Assembly (NCBI GenBank): GCA_038373865.1
Contig: JAXGGA010004495.1
Span: 1 to 64,000, forward strand
Origin: Uloborus plumipes
Taxonomy: Eukaryota; Arthropoda; Arachnida; Araneae; Uloboridae
Length of the DNA: 64,000 nt
Direction of reading: 5' to 3'
The notes under the pieces were generated by a model. It saw nothing but the letters and a program-made list of their open reading frames with translations. It searched no databases and was not told the origin of the DNA. A program made the position numbers and the translations under genes. Shown one piece after another: positions 12,257 through 23,040 of this stretch. The first letter of the stretch is position 1; each line of letters begins with the position of its first letter.

Positions 12257-13584
12257 TAAATTCGCAAAATTGCGATGTAGTTTTGATTTTTGAATGTTAT
12301 TTAGGTCCCCTTAAGGTAATGTAAATCTAAGTTTGCAGTTTTCTAAAACTTGTGTTTGCCGCTTAACTCGCGAAAAACTGCGAAATTTTCCGAATTTTTT
12401 CATTGTTTCCTTTATAACTCCTTAACTATTAGTCATACAGAGCTTCACTTGTGCTTGAAATGTTTCAAATTTAGTGTTATTTAAAATGATTATTCACATG
12501 TACATTGTATAATCAAAAAAATGTTTCATTTTTTTCACTAGAACAGATATTTGTTTCTTTCGCTATTGTAAAGCAAAAAGTTAACCTAACAGACTTCTTT
12601 TTGAGCTTAACTGAAAGCCTATAAAATTTACTGTAACTTCATGTTCATTTTGTTCCTTGAGGAGTAAAAATTACTGTCAGTATTTTTTCCAAAATGTGGT
12701 CAAAGCATAAAAAAATCGAAATGCAATATCTCCTAAATCGTTGGTCTTACAGAGCTCCACTTGAGCTTAAAATGTTTCCAATTTATCGTTTTTTAAATTG
12801 GGTATTCACATATATCATCAAAAGTTACATTGTTTTGGAGTTATAAAGAAAAAACTAAAAAGAGTCGAAACTTTTCTCAGTTTTGCGTAAGTCGTATACA
12901 GTACATTCGGACATGCTGTACGTATGTAGAAATTGACCTGTAAGATTTTTCTTAATTATGAAAATAACGTTGTAATATAGTGTTACCTTTTTTTATACCA
13001 TTCTAAGCATTTTGTTTTTTAATCGTCCAGTCCTCCTTTCTTCTTGTCAGAAACAATTTCTTTAATTTCTCAAGATAATCAAAATTTCCGTTTTTTTCTT
13101 TTTTTTTTTAATGATTTTAAATGAAATATCGATTCTACGGACTTTTTGGGGGGCTTAAAGGAAAGCCATTAAAATTTGCAGTAACTTCCTGTCCGTTTTA
13201 TTTCTTGTAGAGTAATAATTCATATCGATATTAAGTCCGAAATATGATCAGAGCGTAATTTTTTCACTTTTCGCAAAAAATAACCATTTTTCGGAATGCA
13301 ATATGTCCTAAACCGTTGGTCCTACAGAGATCCACTTCAGCTAAAATTGTTCAAAATTTAGTGTTCTTTAAAATGATTATTCACACGTTTAATCAAAAGT
13401 TTTATAGTTTAGTAGTTTAGTTGTTATAAAGGAAAAACTGAAAAAAATCGGGAAATTTTACAGTTTTTCGTGAGTTACGCCGCGAGCACAGGGTTTTGAA
13501 AACTGCAAACTTAGATTTACACTACCCTAGGTGACCCAAACTACGTATTAAAAAATCAGGACTACGTCGCGATTTGCAAATTTA
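12257..13584. mobile_element. nested element with ~160-bp terminal inverted repeats
   Basis: The outer TIRs begin TAAATTCGCAAAATTGCG and TAAATTTGCAAATCGCG (inverted). They remain alignable inward for about 160 bp, including GTAAATCTAAGTTTGCAG at 12321 and its complement at 13501. The middle holds three related blocks containing CCTAAACCGTTGGTC-like and AAAATGATTATTCACA words (about 12410-12510, 12720-12800, 13300-13390). No protein is visible. The class is uncertain; long TIRs with a TA-rich border could be mariner, Mutator-like or foldback. Confidence 0.7.
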
Positions 13585-13971
13585 ATGTCTAATATGACTG
13601 GACTAGCAGCTGAATTTTAGCAGAAATGAGAAGTCGGGAGAGAAGAAGTTCGTCTGGTATGCGAGCTTTTCAAATAATATCTTTGTAGTTTTACGATTTC
13701 AAGTGATAAAATTTCATTAAATGAATCAATGTAAGCTTGACGCGAATAACCGAATTAAATTGGTGATCAATAGAAAATAACTCTTTTCATGCTAGGTCTC
13801 TTAAATTGATTAAAAATGAGAGGGAAAATATACAACAAAAACTGAGTTTTTCTTCTTATTTTAGAATCGTTTAAAAGTATGCAACTCATTCGAAACAAAT
13901 GATTGAAAAACGTTTCAGACAGTTATTAAAGCATATAAAATTATCTCCTTTTTTAATTAACATCTACTAGA

Positions 13972-14211
13972 TTGTCAGCCTCTGTTAAAGTCATAACATC
14001 AATTTTTCTAGAGGTACTTCTAGAATCGAGGAATATGGTTTCTAAACAAGCTTCGGAGTTATTAATAGACAAAATTAAAACTTCTACTTCTATCTGTTTA
14101 TTTTTAGTTTCATATGACATCTTAACAAAAAATAATATTGTTAATAGAATACTTCAAAATCAAAACTTTAATTTAAATGACGCAAAAAAAGAAAAAAAAA
14201 CTGTCAAATAA
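13972..14211 (+). pseudogene. decayed hAT transposase fragment
   Basis: An open stretch of about 79 codons inside the hAT element ends with residues resembling the ZMYM1/TTF-type hAT transposase core: SYDILTKNNIVNRILQNQNF followed by NLNDAKK. In intact relatives a segment of the form YDIL..IN.VSK.LQ..N..L..A is typical. The N-terminal part (SVKVITSIFLEVLL) is less informative. No longer frame surrounds it, so the element is non-autonomous. The family match is from memory of the motif and needs a profile search. Confidence 0.4.
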
Positions 14212-15599
14212 AGGTTAATTTTTACAAATAAAAAACATAATAAAAGTACAAGTAAAGAGAGCTGTAATTTCCTTTAATTTCTTTAATTCAGAAAACTGCT
14301 GCACTTTTATAAATTATAAAATATAGCTGTATAAAGTATAGCTGTAAAATATATCGTTTGAGGTACTTCAATTTTCCGCGAACTATAAGAAATTCCTGTT
14401 GATTTTTGAGACAAAACGGCGCCTTTTTTCTGCAAAACAGCCTGTACAATTACATTTTAGTCCCGTGCATTTGTTTGTTTCCTTTTTCCACCGAAAAAAA
14501 CGGTCAATGAGCAGTTTTGCGTCGTTTGACTGCGATGTGATTTAGAAAAAATAAAGAATAAAAATCTGGAGCATCACAGTAACTTATACCGTGTGGCCGT
14601 GTGTACAATATTCACCAATATATGCGATTTTCATTTTGATGGTCTGAGGAGGTTGAAAGAGCCTCTTCAACCGAATTTAATTCTTTCCCCCCTTTTTTTT
14701 AAATTTCAGTATAATAAACTTTTATTATTATTATTATTATTTCTTCAAATTTACTACATTAAAAAAATTCGTTCGGTCCCAACACAAAGTGAAAAGTGAT
14801 AAATTTTCTTTTTAATTATCTTCAGTTTAAACATTGCACTATCTTTCGATAATGGTATTTTGTGTATTTTTTTTAAATTTAAATTTATTTAAAATATAAA
14901 ATTTGGCGGCCCTCAGCATATATTCTTTTTTTAAATATTGCATCGATCTTGTTGAATTATGTATATATAATTTGATTTATGTTTTATTAATTTAACTAAT
15001 TTTAGTTAAAGAGGTTAGCGTACCTTTTAAAGCTCTCGCACATATTAATACAGTACCTTTTTTTTCCAAACTGGGCAGGGCGACCAAAAGTTTCCCGTTT
15101 ACATGACCCCATGAACGAGAAAATTTTGTATTTTTCGCAACGAATATTGCTGTGAAGGAATCTTATCTATTTTTCGCGGCCCCAATTATTTATTTTTGAT
15201 AAGTAATAATTGGGGCCGCGGAAAATACAGGACATTTTTAAAAATTCAGGTTTACTGATATTCTTAATAATGTTTAAATTATTCCGCTTCTCTTTTATGT
15301 TTCACTTAAAGTTCTGAAATATTTTTCTAAAATTTCATTTTAATAATAAAATAAAATCGGCGGCCCCTTTCTTCAGAAAAGTCGGGGGGTGTAGCACCCC
15401 CCCACACCCCCCCTTGCCGACGGCCCTGTGTCCGTGTATTATTATTAAAGTTTTATCAAACCAAATATCAGTCATTATGCAGTTCTCATGATTTATCTAG
15501 TATGTGCCCTTGACTAATCTTCCCCACGTGCAAAAAAATGAGAGCTTTCCTAATGACACCGTTCGACTTTTTGATATAGACCTAACTTCGAGGTGCACC

Positions 15600-16080
15600 G
15601 TTATTTGAACGTCACAACAGACACCTCACCATCGTGTCATGCTGCCCCGGGGCCTGCCGAGGACCCCATCGATGTCTTCTACTGAATCGATATTTATACA
15701 CGCACATCGATAAATCAAGCTACCAGACATGCCATAAATTATGAGCTCTGGCAATGATCGCCGGTTACCTTTGAAGGAGAAGCGATTCGCGACTTCCAAT
15801 GGTCGTTGAATCATTAATCTGACGGCAGTTAAGTTCAACATTAAGCGTCCGTAAATATTTCTTAATAAGCAGTGTCCGTAGAGAGACGTTCTGTCGTCCT
15901 CTTGACGGCCTTCACCTCCCCTCCCCCTCCCCCGTGGAAAAAGTCGCAATTTCGAACGGACCATTTGGTAGCACGATTGTCATTCCTCTGTCAGAATTTC
16001 GAAAGTATCATCAGTGGGTTATCGCTGTTTTTGCAGTAACAGATGTGTGGGCAAAGGGCCCCCCGGAGAGGTGTGTGCAG
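15600..16080. promoter_or_regulatory. complex GC-richer island with three ATCGAT sites
   Basis: This non-repetitive island has ATCGAT at 15668-15673, 15686-15691 and 15706-15711 (three in 44 bp). ATCGAT is the core bound by Onecut/Cut-type and DREF factors in insects. CATAAATTATGAG and CATTAATCTG homeodomain-like sites follow. The overlapping 112-codon minus-strand frame has no family features. It is the strongest-looking candidate intronic enhancer by motif density. Beyond it, 16080-16854 is plain AT-rich intron with C-runs near 16724. Confidence 0.4.
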
Positions 16081-17099
16081 TGAGATAAATGTTTCTGGAA
16101 AAAGGTAATTCATCTCATTTGTGCGATTGGAATTTGGGTTTGGGGTCTTGGGTTAGGCATGTAACGCTTCTGAATACCCTGATAATTAACCGCAGACCTT
16201 TAAAAATTAAAAAAAAACTTTAATAAAAATAAATTTTAACTTTACTTGTTTCTAGTCTCCTCCATCAAATAACAGTATAAGCATCAGAAAAATTATCGGT
16301 ACGTTTAAGCATTAACCTATTTCTCTGGCCCACCTTGCAATATCTTATGAAGGACTTGTTCTGCTAACGTGCGCACGTGAGTTGCGGAAAATAACCAAGA
16401 AAAAGGCCCATATGCGTTCATCACACAATATCATTGAGCTCCGATGTAAGATATCTGGAGAGGACATATTAAAAATGAGCAGCTGAACTAAGTTGTAATT
16501 AGAGAACTTTTGCTTTATGCAGGGCTAACCCCCTGCATAAATCCCTAAAGTAAGGGGACGAATCAATCTCCTTTTGCGGTCTCTTCTTAAGGCGCCCTGG
16601 GGAGGGTCATCCTCTACTATTTGTTAAGTGAAAATTTTCTGAAACTCGACATGCACACTGAAACAGAAATCACTAATGTTACAAAATATTTCTAAAAATG
16701 ACGTAGAAAAATTCAGATTAAATTCCCCCCCCCCCCTTTCCAAACACATAAAATTTTTGCGTTACTTTTGCTTGCACTGTAATTCTCAGTGAATAAGAGT
16801 GATTTACCGTTGCGTCAGATTTATCATTTCGCAAACTTAGCATCATAGAAGTGTATTGCAACTAGGAGTGCACCGATAACCAAATTGGCCCATTACCGAT
16901 TAATCGGCTGTTGATAATCGGCCGATTAATGATCAGGCCGATCAAGCCGATTAATGATCAGGATGATTATCAAGCCGATTAATGATCAGGATGATTTTTT
17001 AATACTACCAATTTCACCATCACTGCTTTTTAGCCTACTTTCCCGTTAAAAATAAAAGAGACGAAAAAAGCATTAAAATTGGCTTAATGCATCTAAAAA

Positions 17100-17166
17100 A
17101 TGTCGCCAAGTCCAAAAAATATCGCCAAGTTCAAAAAATATCGCCAAGTCCAAAAAATATCGCCAA
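17100..17166. repeat. 19-bp minisatellite, short block
   Basis: About three and a half units of the CGCCAAGTCCAAAAAATAT type, the same unit as the main block at 17612-18076. As in the main block, it is followed by a ~60-bp spacer, a GGTATTGAGATGG-type segment and a GTCGGTCTGTCTGTC run. Confidence 0.85.
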
Positions 17167-17289
17167 GTAAAAAAAAGTCAAAAAGAAACAAAAAAATGAA
17201 ATAAATATCGAAAAATTAAAAATTTGAAAGTAGGGTATTGAGATGGGGAATTTGTGTGTCGGTCGGTCTGTCGGTCTGTCGGTCTGTCT

Positions 17290-18940
17290 GTCCCCCCCTA
17301 ATAACTTTTGAATGAACATTCCGATTTGGACAAACTTTTTTTTGTTGGAAAGATCTCGGCGAGTACAGCTCATTCCCATATTTGATTTTTCGATTTGAAC
17401 AATTTTTGGTTCAACTTTGAGCCGTTCAAACAACCGGTCCCGCGATACTAACTTTTGAATGAACAGTCCGATTTGAACAAACTTTTTTTTGTTCGAAAGG
17501 TCTTTTCAAGGATACTTCATTCCCGTATCTACATTTTCGATTTGAACAATTTTTCGTTCAACATTGAACCGTTCAAGCAACCTTTCCCCACCTAATAACT
17601 TTTAAGTGAACCGCCAAACCCAAAAAATATCGCCAAGCCCAAAAAATATCGCCAAGCCCAAAAAATATCGCCAAGTCCAAAAAATATCGCCAAGTCCAAA
17701 AAATATCGCCAAGTCCAAAAAATATCGCCAAGCCCAAAAAATATCGCCAAGCCCAAAAAATATCGCCAAGCCCAAAAAATATCGCCAAGCCCAAAAAATA
17801 TCGCCAAGCCCAAAAAATATCGCCAAGCCCAAAAAATATCGCCAAGCCCAAAAAATATCGCCAAGCCCAAAAAATATCGCCAAGTCCAAAAAATATCGCC
17901 AAGCCCAAAAAATATCGCCAAGCCCAAAAAATATGGCCAAGTCCAAAAAATATCGCCAAGCCCAAAAAATATCGCCAAGCCCAAAAAATATCGCCAAGCC
18001 CAAAAAATATCGCCAAGCCCAAAAAATATCGCCAAGCCCAAAAAATATCGCCAAGTCCAAAAAATATCGCCAAGTTAAAAAAAAGCCAAAAAGAAATAAA
18101 AAGGTAAAATGAATATCGAAAAAATAAAAATTTGAAAGTAGGGTATTGAGATGGAGAATTTGTGTGTCGGTCTGTCGGTCGGTCGGTCGGTCGGTCGGTC
18201 TGTCTGTCCCCCCCTAATAATTTTTGATTGAACATTCCGATTTGAACAAATTTTTTTTTGTTGGAAAGATCTCGGCGAGTACAGCTCATTCCCATATTTG
18301 ATTTTTCGATTTGAACAATTTTTGGTTCAACTTTGAACCGTTCAAACAACCTGCCTCGCGATACTAACTTTTTAATGAACAGTCCGATTTGAACAAACTT
18401 TTTTTTGTTCGAAAGATCTTATCAAGGATACTTCATTCCCGTATTTACATTTCCGATTTGAACAATTTTTCGTTCAACATTGAACAGTTCAAGCAACCTT
18501 TCCCCACCTAATAACTTTTAAGTCAACCGTCCGAATTGAATAAACTTTTTTTTGTTCGAAAGATCTTATCAAGAATACTTCATTCCCGTTTTTAAATTTC
18601 CGATTTGAACAATTTTTCGTTCAACATTGAACCGTTCAAACAAGCTCTCACACCTAATAACTTTTGAATGAACAGTCCGATTTAAACAAACTTTTTTTTG
18701 TTCAAAAGATCTCGGCAAGGATGCTTCATTACCGTATTTAAATTTTCAATTTGAACATTTTTTTCGTTCAACATTGAACCGTTCAAACAACCTTTCCCCA
18801 CCTAATAACTTTTTCGTGAACCGTCCGAATTGAATAAACTTTTTTTTGTTCGAAAGATTTTGGAGAGGTTCATTCCTATATTTCACTTTTCAATTTGAAC
18901 CATTTTTCGTTCAATGATGAACCGTTCAGAAAAAATGTTA
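17290..18940. repeat. ~145-bp tandem repeat (AATAACTTTTGAATGAACA type)
   Basis: Units begin near 17300, 17440, 18214, 18360, 18510, 18655 and 18800. Each carries CTAATAACTTTTGAATGAAC, then GTCCGATTTGAACAAAC, a T-run, GTTCGAAAGATCT, TTCATTCCCGTATTTA and CGTTCAACATTGAACCGTTC. The main 19-bp minisatellite and its spacer split the array between the second and third units. Each unit contains a small inverted pair of GTTCAA and TTGAAC words. No coding function is supported. Confidence 0.85.
17612..18076. repeat. 19-bp minisatellite, about 24 units
   Basis: The unit is AAGCCCAAAAAATATCGCC, with C/T variation in AAGCCC/AAGTCC and one unit reading ATGGCC. Because 19 is not divisible by 3, the reading frame cycles and no stop is met, producing long low-complexity open frames on both strands. 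These are not genes. The variants are irregularly interspersed, as expected from unequal exchange or slippage. Confidence 0.95.
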
Positions 18941-20304
18941 ACATGAGCGCCTACGGAGAAATTTAAATTGAATGTTGATTCTGAACTTCAAGGCGGATTT
19001 CCTTCAAACTAACTTTGCAAGAAAATGGTTTTGTTAAATAATGTATTGTAAAGTACTTTTCTGAATAATCTTCTGTGAGGACTCTGATTCCTTTTCCGAC
19101 AACGCAAACATGGCGGAAATGCAGGCTCAGAAAAAAGGACTGACTTGTCAGACGATTTTTTGTTTATTTATTTATTTGTTTTGTTTAATTTATAACTATT
19201 GTTTTTTTTTTTTTTGGCAGACGATTTTTTTTTGTTAACAAAAATTTTTCATTCACGAGAGCATTTTATTCTTTATTTATATTTATTAACTGGCAACGGA
19301 TTAAAAATGAAATTCGAGACATTTTATAACGATTTTTTTTCTTTCTTTGATTAAATGTGTTTTGATGTTCTTTGTTCTTTTATTTATTTTTTTTTTTCCT
19401 TTGAAAACGGTTGTGGAATTTTTCTACGGAAGAACTATGACAGTTACGTTCTTTAAATGGTGCGACAAAACTTTATTGACTCGTTTATTTACTTTTTACG
19501 TGTCTATTTCATCTGATGAGAGGGGTATATTTTGCTTTTAGAAATCAGCTTTAAGTGCTATAAAGGTATGTTTGACATAATTTTCAGTTTCAGATAATTA
19601 ATAGAATATTGATCAGATGCTAGAATGCCGATATCGATGTACGGGAAAGTAGGCTCGTTTAGTTCTTGACAGAACTTCTTGTTTCTTTTGTTTACAATTG
19701 TGATTTTAGAAATAGTAATCTATTTATGAGAGAAAATATATACTATTTATTAATTTTTCCATTTTCCTAATTTCTCAAGAATAATTTCAGAATTTTATCC
19801 TATTTCTTAAAACCAATTTCCATATTATTGTCAATAATATTGTATTAACACATTGTTAACTATGTTACTAGACATAAAAATTATGAAAAAAAGGGGGGGG
19901 GAGGTTTGTGGTGAGCGCTCTAATTTAGGAGTACATTTAATTGAAATAATTCAATCTTAGTAGCTATTTAATTCAAGACTTTTATTCTTTGTGAAAATTA
20001 GAGGTTGTCTAAAAGCACTGTGATAAAAAGAAAAATATTGACACATGAAAAATGTTGCAACATTGTCTATGTGTACATTTATTTAAAATAAGAAGATTAA
20101 TTTATAAAAACTGTATATCAACTGTGATTATTATTATTACTATTCAAAAAATTATTCATCATAGTTTCACAGTGAAAGTATACTTTTTAAAATAATATTA
20201 GAAAATATTTTTTCCGCCGATTAATCGGCACGATTTTGCCGATTATGAATAATCGGCTAAGTGGCCGATTATGGCCGATTAATCGGTGCATCCCTAATTG
20301 TAAC

Positions 20305-22400
20305 ACAGTTGCACCAAATTTTATTGCACCAGTTCTTTTTAAAACCGAATTTAAAGGCAGAAACTGAAAATGTTAAGCAGGTTTCTATTCATTTTCGGGC
20401 CCTCTGAAAAATTAGAGGGGAATTTGAGGACTTTTTTTTAAGGCTCAAGCTTCCCGAGTTTTTTTTTTTTTTTTTTGAGTAATCAGACCCTGTCTTTGTG
20501 AGATCGAGGTAGAATTGGACTGAAACGCAGACAAGGCAATACGGAAAATGTGAAAGGGGTGAAAATTCCTATGGGTGAAATTGACTATATTAATTTAAAA
20601 AGGTGGTTATTGAGAAAAAGTTATGTCTGTAATCATAATAATGATATTGAAAAATTAATAATTCCGCTGTATTGAAAAACTGAAAGATGGCTTAAGATGG
20701 TTGGAACCTAATGCCCTAAACTTATAACGTAATGTTTTTAAAGTTAACAACGCCTTACTAAAGAAATAAGTAATTTATTGCAAAATATATGACCTACACT
20801 ACTAGTATAGCTATATATTCAAGAAAGAGATACAGATCTCAAAAATATTGACATCAGACGTAAGTGTATAAATGTTTTCTCCACCAGTGTTCTACATTAT
20901 GAACGCAGTGCAATTTTCCATTCATCACTTGTGACAACTATAAATAAAAAGCGAAGAATGCACGCACTTAATGCATCAACAAATCCGAGCGACTACTGCA
21001 CTTTTAATTGACGAAAGACAGAAAAAGCAATAATAATAATCTTCGGTTGTTAACCAAAACGTAACTGATAACCACCTTGAAGTAGCCTGTAGACATCTGT
21101 AACTGTTGCAGAGGAATTCATTTGTACCACCATTAATATAAGGCAGTTAACGTTAAACACTGACACACAAACACCTTAATAACAGCGACTTGTCTGTGCG
21201 CAAACGACTTGAATCTCCGCCATCAGAGCAATTTCGAGCGACCTTAGCAAGGCCTCCCATCTCGTCTTTTAGAACATGGGGATTCATGCTTTGCCGTCTG
21301 CCCCTTATTAAGGCACAGTAAAATAAGATTAAGTACATGTTTTATATATTTGTGAGATTGCAGAGAAATTACGTCGGAAGTCAAGCGTGGAATAGAACGT
21401 CTGTGATTGTAATCAGTGACGAAAAAAAAATATCATTAGAATTATGTTGACGACAGATGACTCCGCTTGAGATGTCATTTTCTTTATTAGAGTTATTACA
21501 TTACTTTATTTAGTAGAAGGTACTTAACTAATCTTCAAAGAAGAAAGGATCGATTTTCTATGAAATTTTTGCTTTTCAGCAGGGGTGCCCATGCTACCCC
21601 CAAGGACAAGACGCCCAAGAATATCAAAGACCTAAAAAATTACTTTCCCTTGAAATTCCTTTGCACGTGTTAACACAGCCAAGTTTCGTTTGATATTAAA
21701 CAACTACACCAGAATACTTATTCCAAGCATTCAAACAAAATTTTCAGGTATATGAAGCAAAAATATCGGATTCACAGTGCATAAGTTTTGCTGTGTGCTT
21801 CTTTCTTACACCTACGAGAATGCAATAGCTACCGATCTTTTTTATTTATATTTATTTAATCATTTATTTTGAGTATGTTACAAGAAATAAGATGCGAGTA
21901 AGAAATAAGTAAAAAAGCAAAAACCATGAAAAAGCGCGTTGAAAAAAGAGCACAAATTTTGCAAAATATTACAGATACGTGATTTGAGATTTGTAAGGAA
22001 CTTTTTTCTCAATGCAAAGAAATAAGCTTAATCTTGAAAAGACACCTAACAAAAACAGCCGATTTTTTAATAGATCACTTTTCTTCCATAAGCTCATTCA
22101 TTGAAAAAAAAAACAGAACAGGTTAAGCGAGGCTAAGGCGACCATAGTTAAGCTTTGAAGATTTTTTTCATAATTTCTTGGCTAAATTTGACGCTTATAT
22201 GTAGCACATACCAAGAGCAATTTCTTTTGTATGACGTTACGTTTGTTTGTGATGCTTGTTGCGAAAAATCAATACGTTTCAATTAACAAGCTATTAGGTT
22301 TGTGTATACTAAATAATTTAACAATGATGGCAACTTATTTTCGTTCATTCTTTATTTCCTTTCAATCACTGTTAATGTTAATGTTTCTGGTACACCTCAG
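20305..22400. other. Pax intron; one GC-richer patch
   Basis: Mostly AT-rich DNA with T-runs (20455-20477). A GC-richer patch at about 21050-21330 (AATCTCCGCCATCAGAGC, CCTTAGCAAGGCCTCCC) has no recognisable protein and could be regulatory. At 21579-21610 CAGCAGGGGTGCCCATGC resembles one end of the hAT MITE at 54098, but no partner end was found. Confidence 0.4.
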
Positions 22401-23040
22401 AACACTTAAAGTGAAGTTGACGTGAAGTGTCCAGCGACAGTTGCGAAAGACGCTTCATTTATTTTAACGAAAAGAACGTGTATATTTGATGAACATTCTG
22501 CCAAAATTCACGTTAACATTTTTCCCCCCATTTTCAAATGCGTCAGACACTGCAATTTCTTAGTCATAGATGGTCAGAAAATCTTTCATAAGGAAAAGAA
22601 AAGCGTTCTTTCACGGGAAGGAATACGCAGAAGCGACAATGAGAAGCAAGAAAGATTAAAGGCGGCGTACGTTAACTAGAAGCAGAGAATAATTTTGCTT
22701 TCATCCACAGCAGACACGATGGCGCCTTAGAGAGCAAAAACCCAGCGCCAAAATAAAATTAAGATTTAAACTATTGTGCGCCTAGAGGGAGAAAAAAGAA
22801 CCCCCCACAGCAATGAGAAAAGTACTTGAAGAGCGAATGTTAAAACGTTCAATTTCAGGATCCAACCGTGATACCCTGGCCTACAATCATATGCACGACA
22901 GCTGGTATTATATCCCATATTATTACAGTTATTGTTATAATACGGATCATTGTAGACCGCTCTTCCGAATACGCATAATGCAGAATAACCCGATAACGCA
23001 GCCCATGCGTGAAGACATGTAAATAGAAGAAGGGAGAAAA
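22400..23040. promoter_or_regulatory. higher-complexity island in the Pax intron
   Basis: The stretch has low repeat content and mixed base composition, with segments such as GACACGATGGCGCCTTAGAG. Three short open frames cover it, none with a known domain or good splice context. I treat it as a candidate conserved non-coding element. The following 23090-23460 is pyrimidine/purine-strand biased with no feature. Confidence 0.25.

Larger units (their letters stand above)
11823..15428. mobile_element. 3.6-kb hAT element
   Basis: The left end CAGGGGCGTCGCTAG pairs with a right end whose inverted form is CAGGGCCGTCGGCAAG. A perfect 8-bp duplication TGTCCGTG flanks it at 11815-11822 and 15429-15436, which is diagnostic of hAT. 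Subterminal GC-rich words (GGCGGCCCTGGG at left, GGCGGCCCC at 15359) recur. Inside are a long-TIR element at 12257-13584 and a decayed transposase remnant near 13972-14211. The element is inserted in the ~330-bp tandem array. Confidence 0.92.
10725..15600. repeat. tandem array of a ~330-bp unit, split by a hAT insertion
   Basis: Related units start near 10725, 11065, 11385 and 11715. Landmarks recur in order: TTTCTTATCATTTCAGT, then TTTTTCCTTGAG, CATCTTTA, a (TAT)n patch, ATATCAGTCATTAAG and CCTTGACTAAT or its variants. The last unit is cut at 11822 by the hAT element and resumes at 15437 with TATTATTATTAAAG, continuing to about 15600. The units are well diverged (roughly 65-80% by eye), so the array is older than the insertion. 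No protein is encoded. Confidence 0.75.
16863..20296. mobile_element. hAT family 1, long copy carrying tandem repeats
   Basis: The ends TAGGAGTGCACCGATAA and, inverted, TAGGGATGCACCGATTAATC match the short copy at 1749. The flanks ATTGCAAC (16855-16862) and ATTGTAAC (20297-20304) are an 8-bp duplication with one mismatch. Both ends hold CCGATTAATCGG-type subterminal repeats. The right part (19740-20220) aligns inverted with 1860-2510. The extra length over the short copy is mainly a 19-bp minisatellite and a ~145-bp tandem repeat (17100-18940). No transposase was found. Confidence 0.9.

Noticed and set aside
17573..18349. Long open frames on the minus strand (258, 152 and 149 codons) and one plus-strand frame of 168 codons
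   Set aside because: They are produced by the 19-bp minisatellite, which cycles through all frames without stops; the repeated FFGLGDIFWAWRYFLG motif has no independent support.
16863..18940. CRISPR-like array
   Set aside because: The repeats are contiguous without unique spacers and lie in a eukaryotic transposon.
21579..21610. Second copy of the CAGGGGTGCCCA hAT MITE
   Set aside because: Only one end is visible; no matching right end or 8-bp duplication was found.
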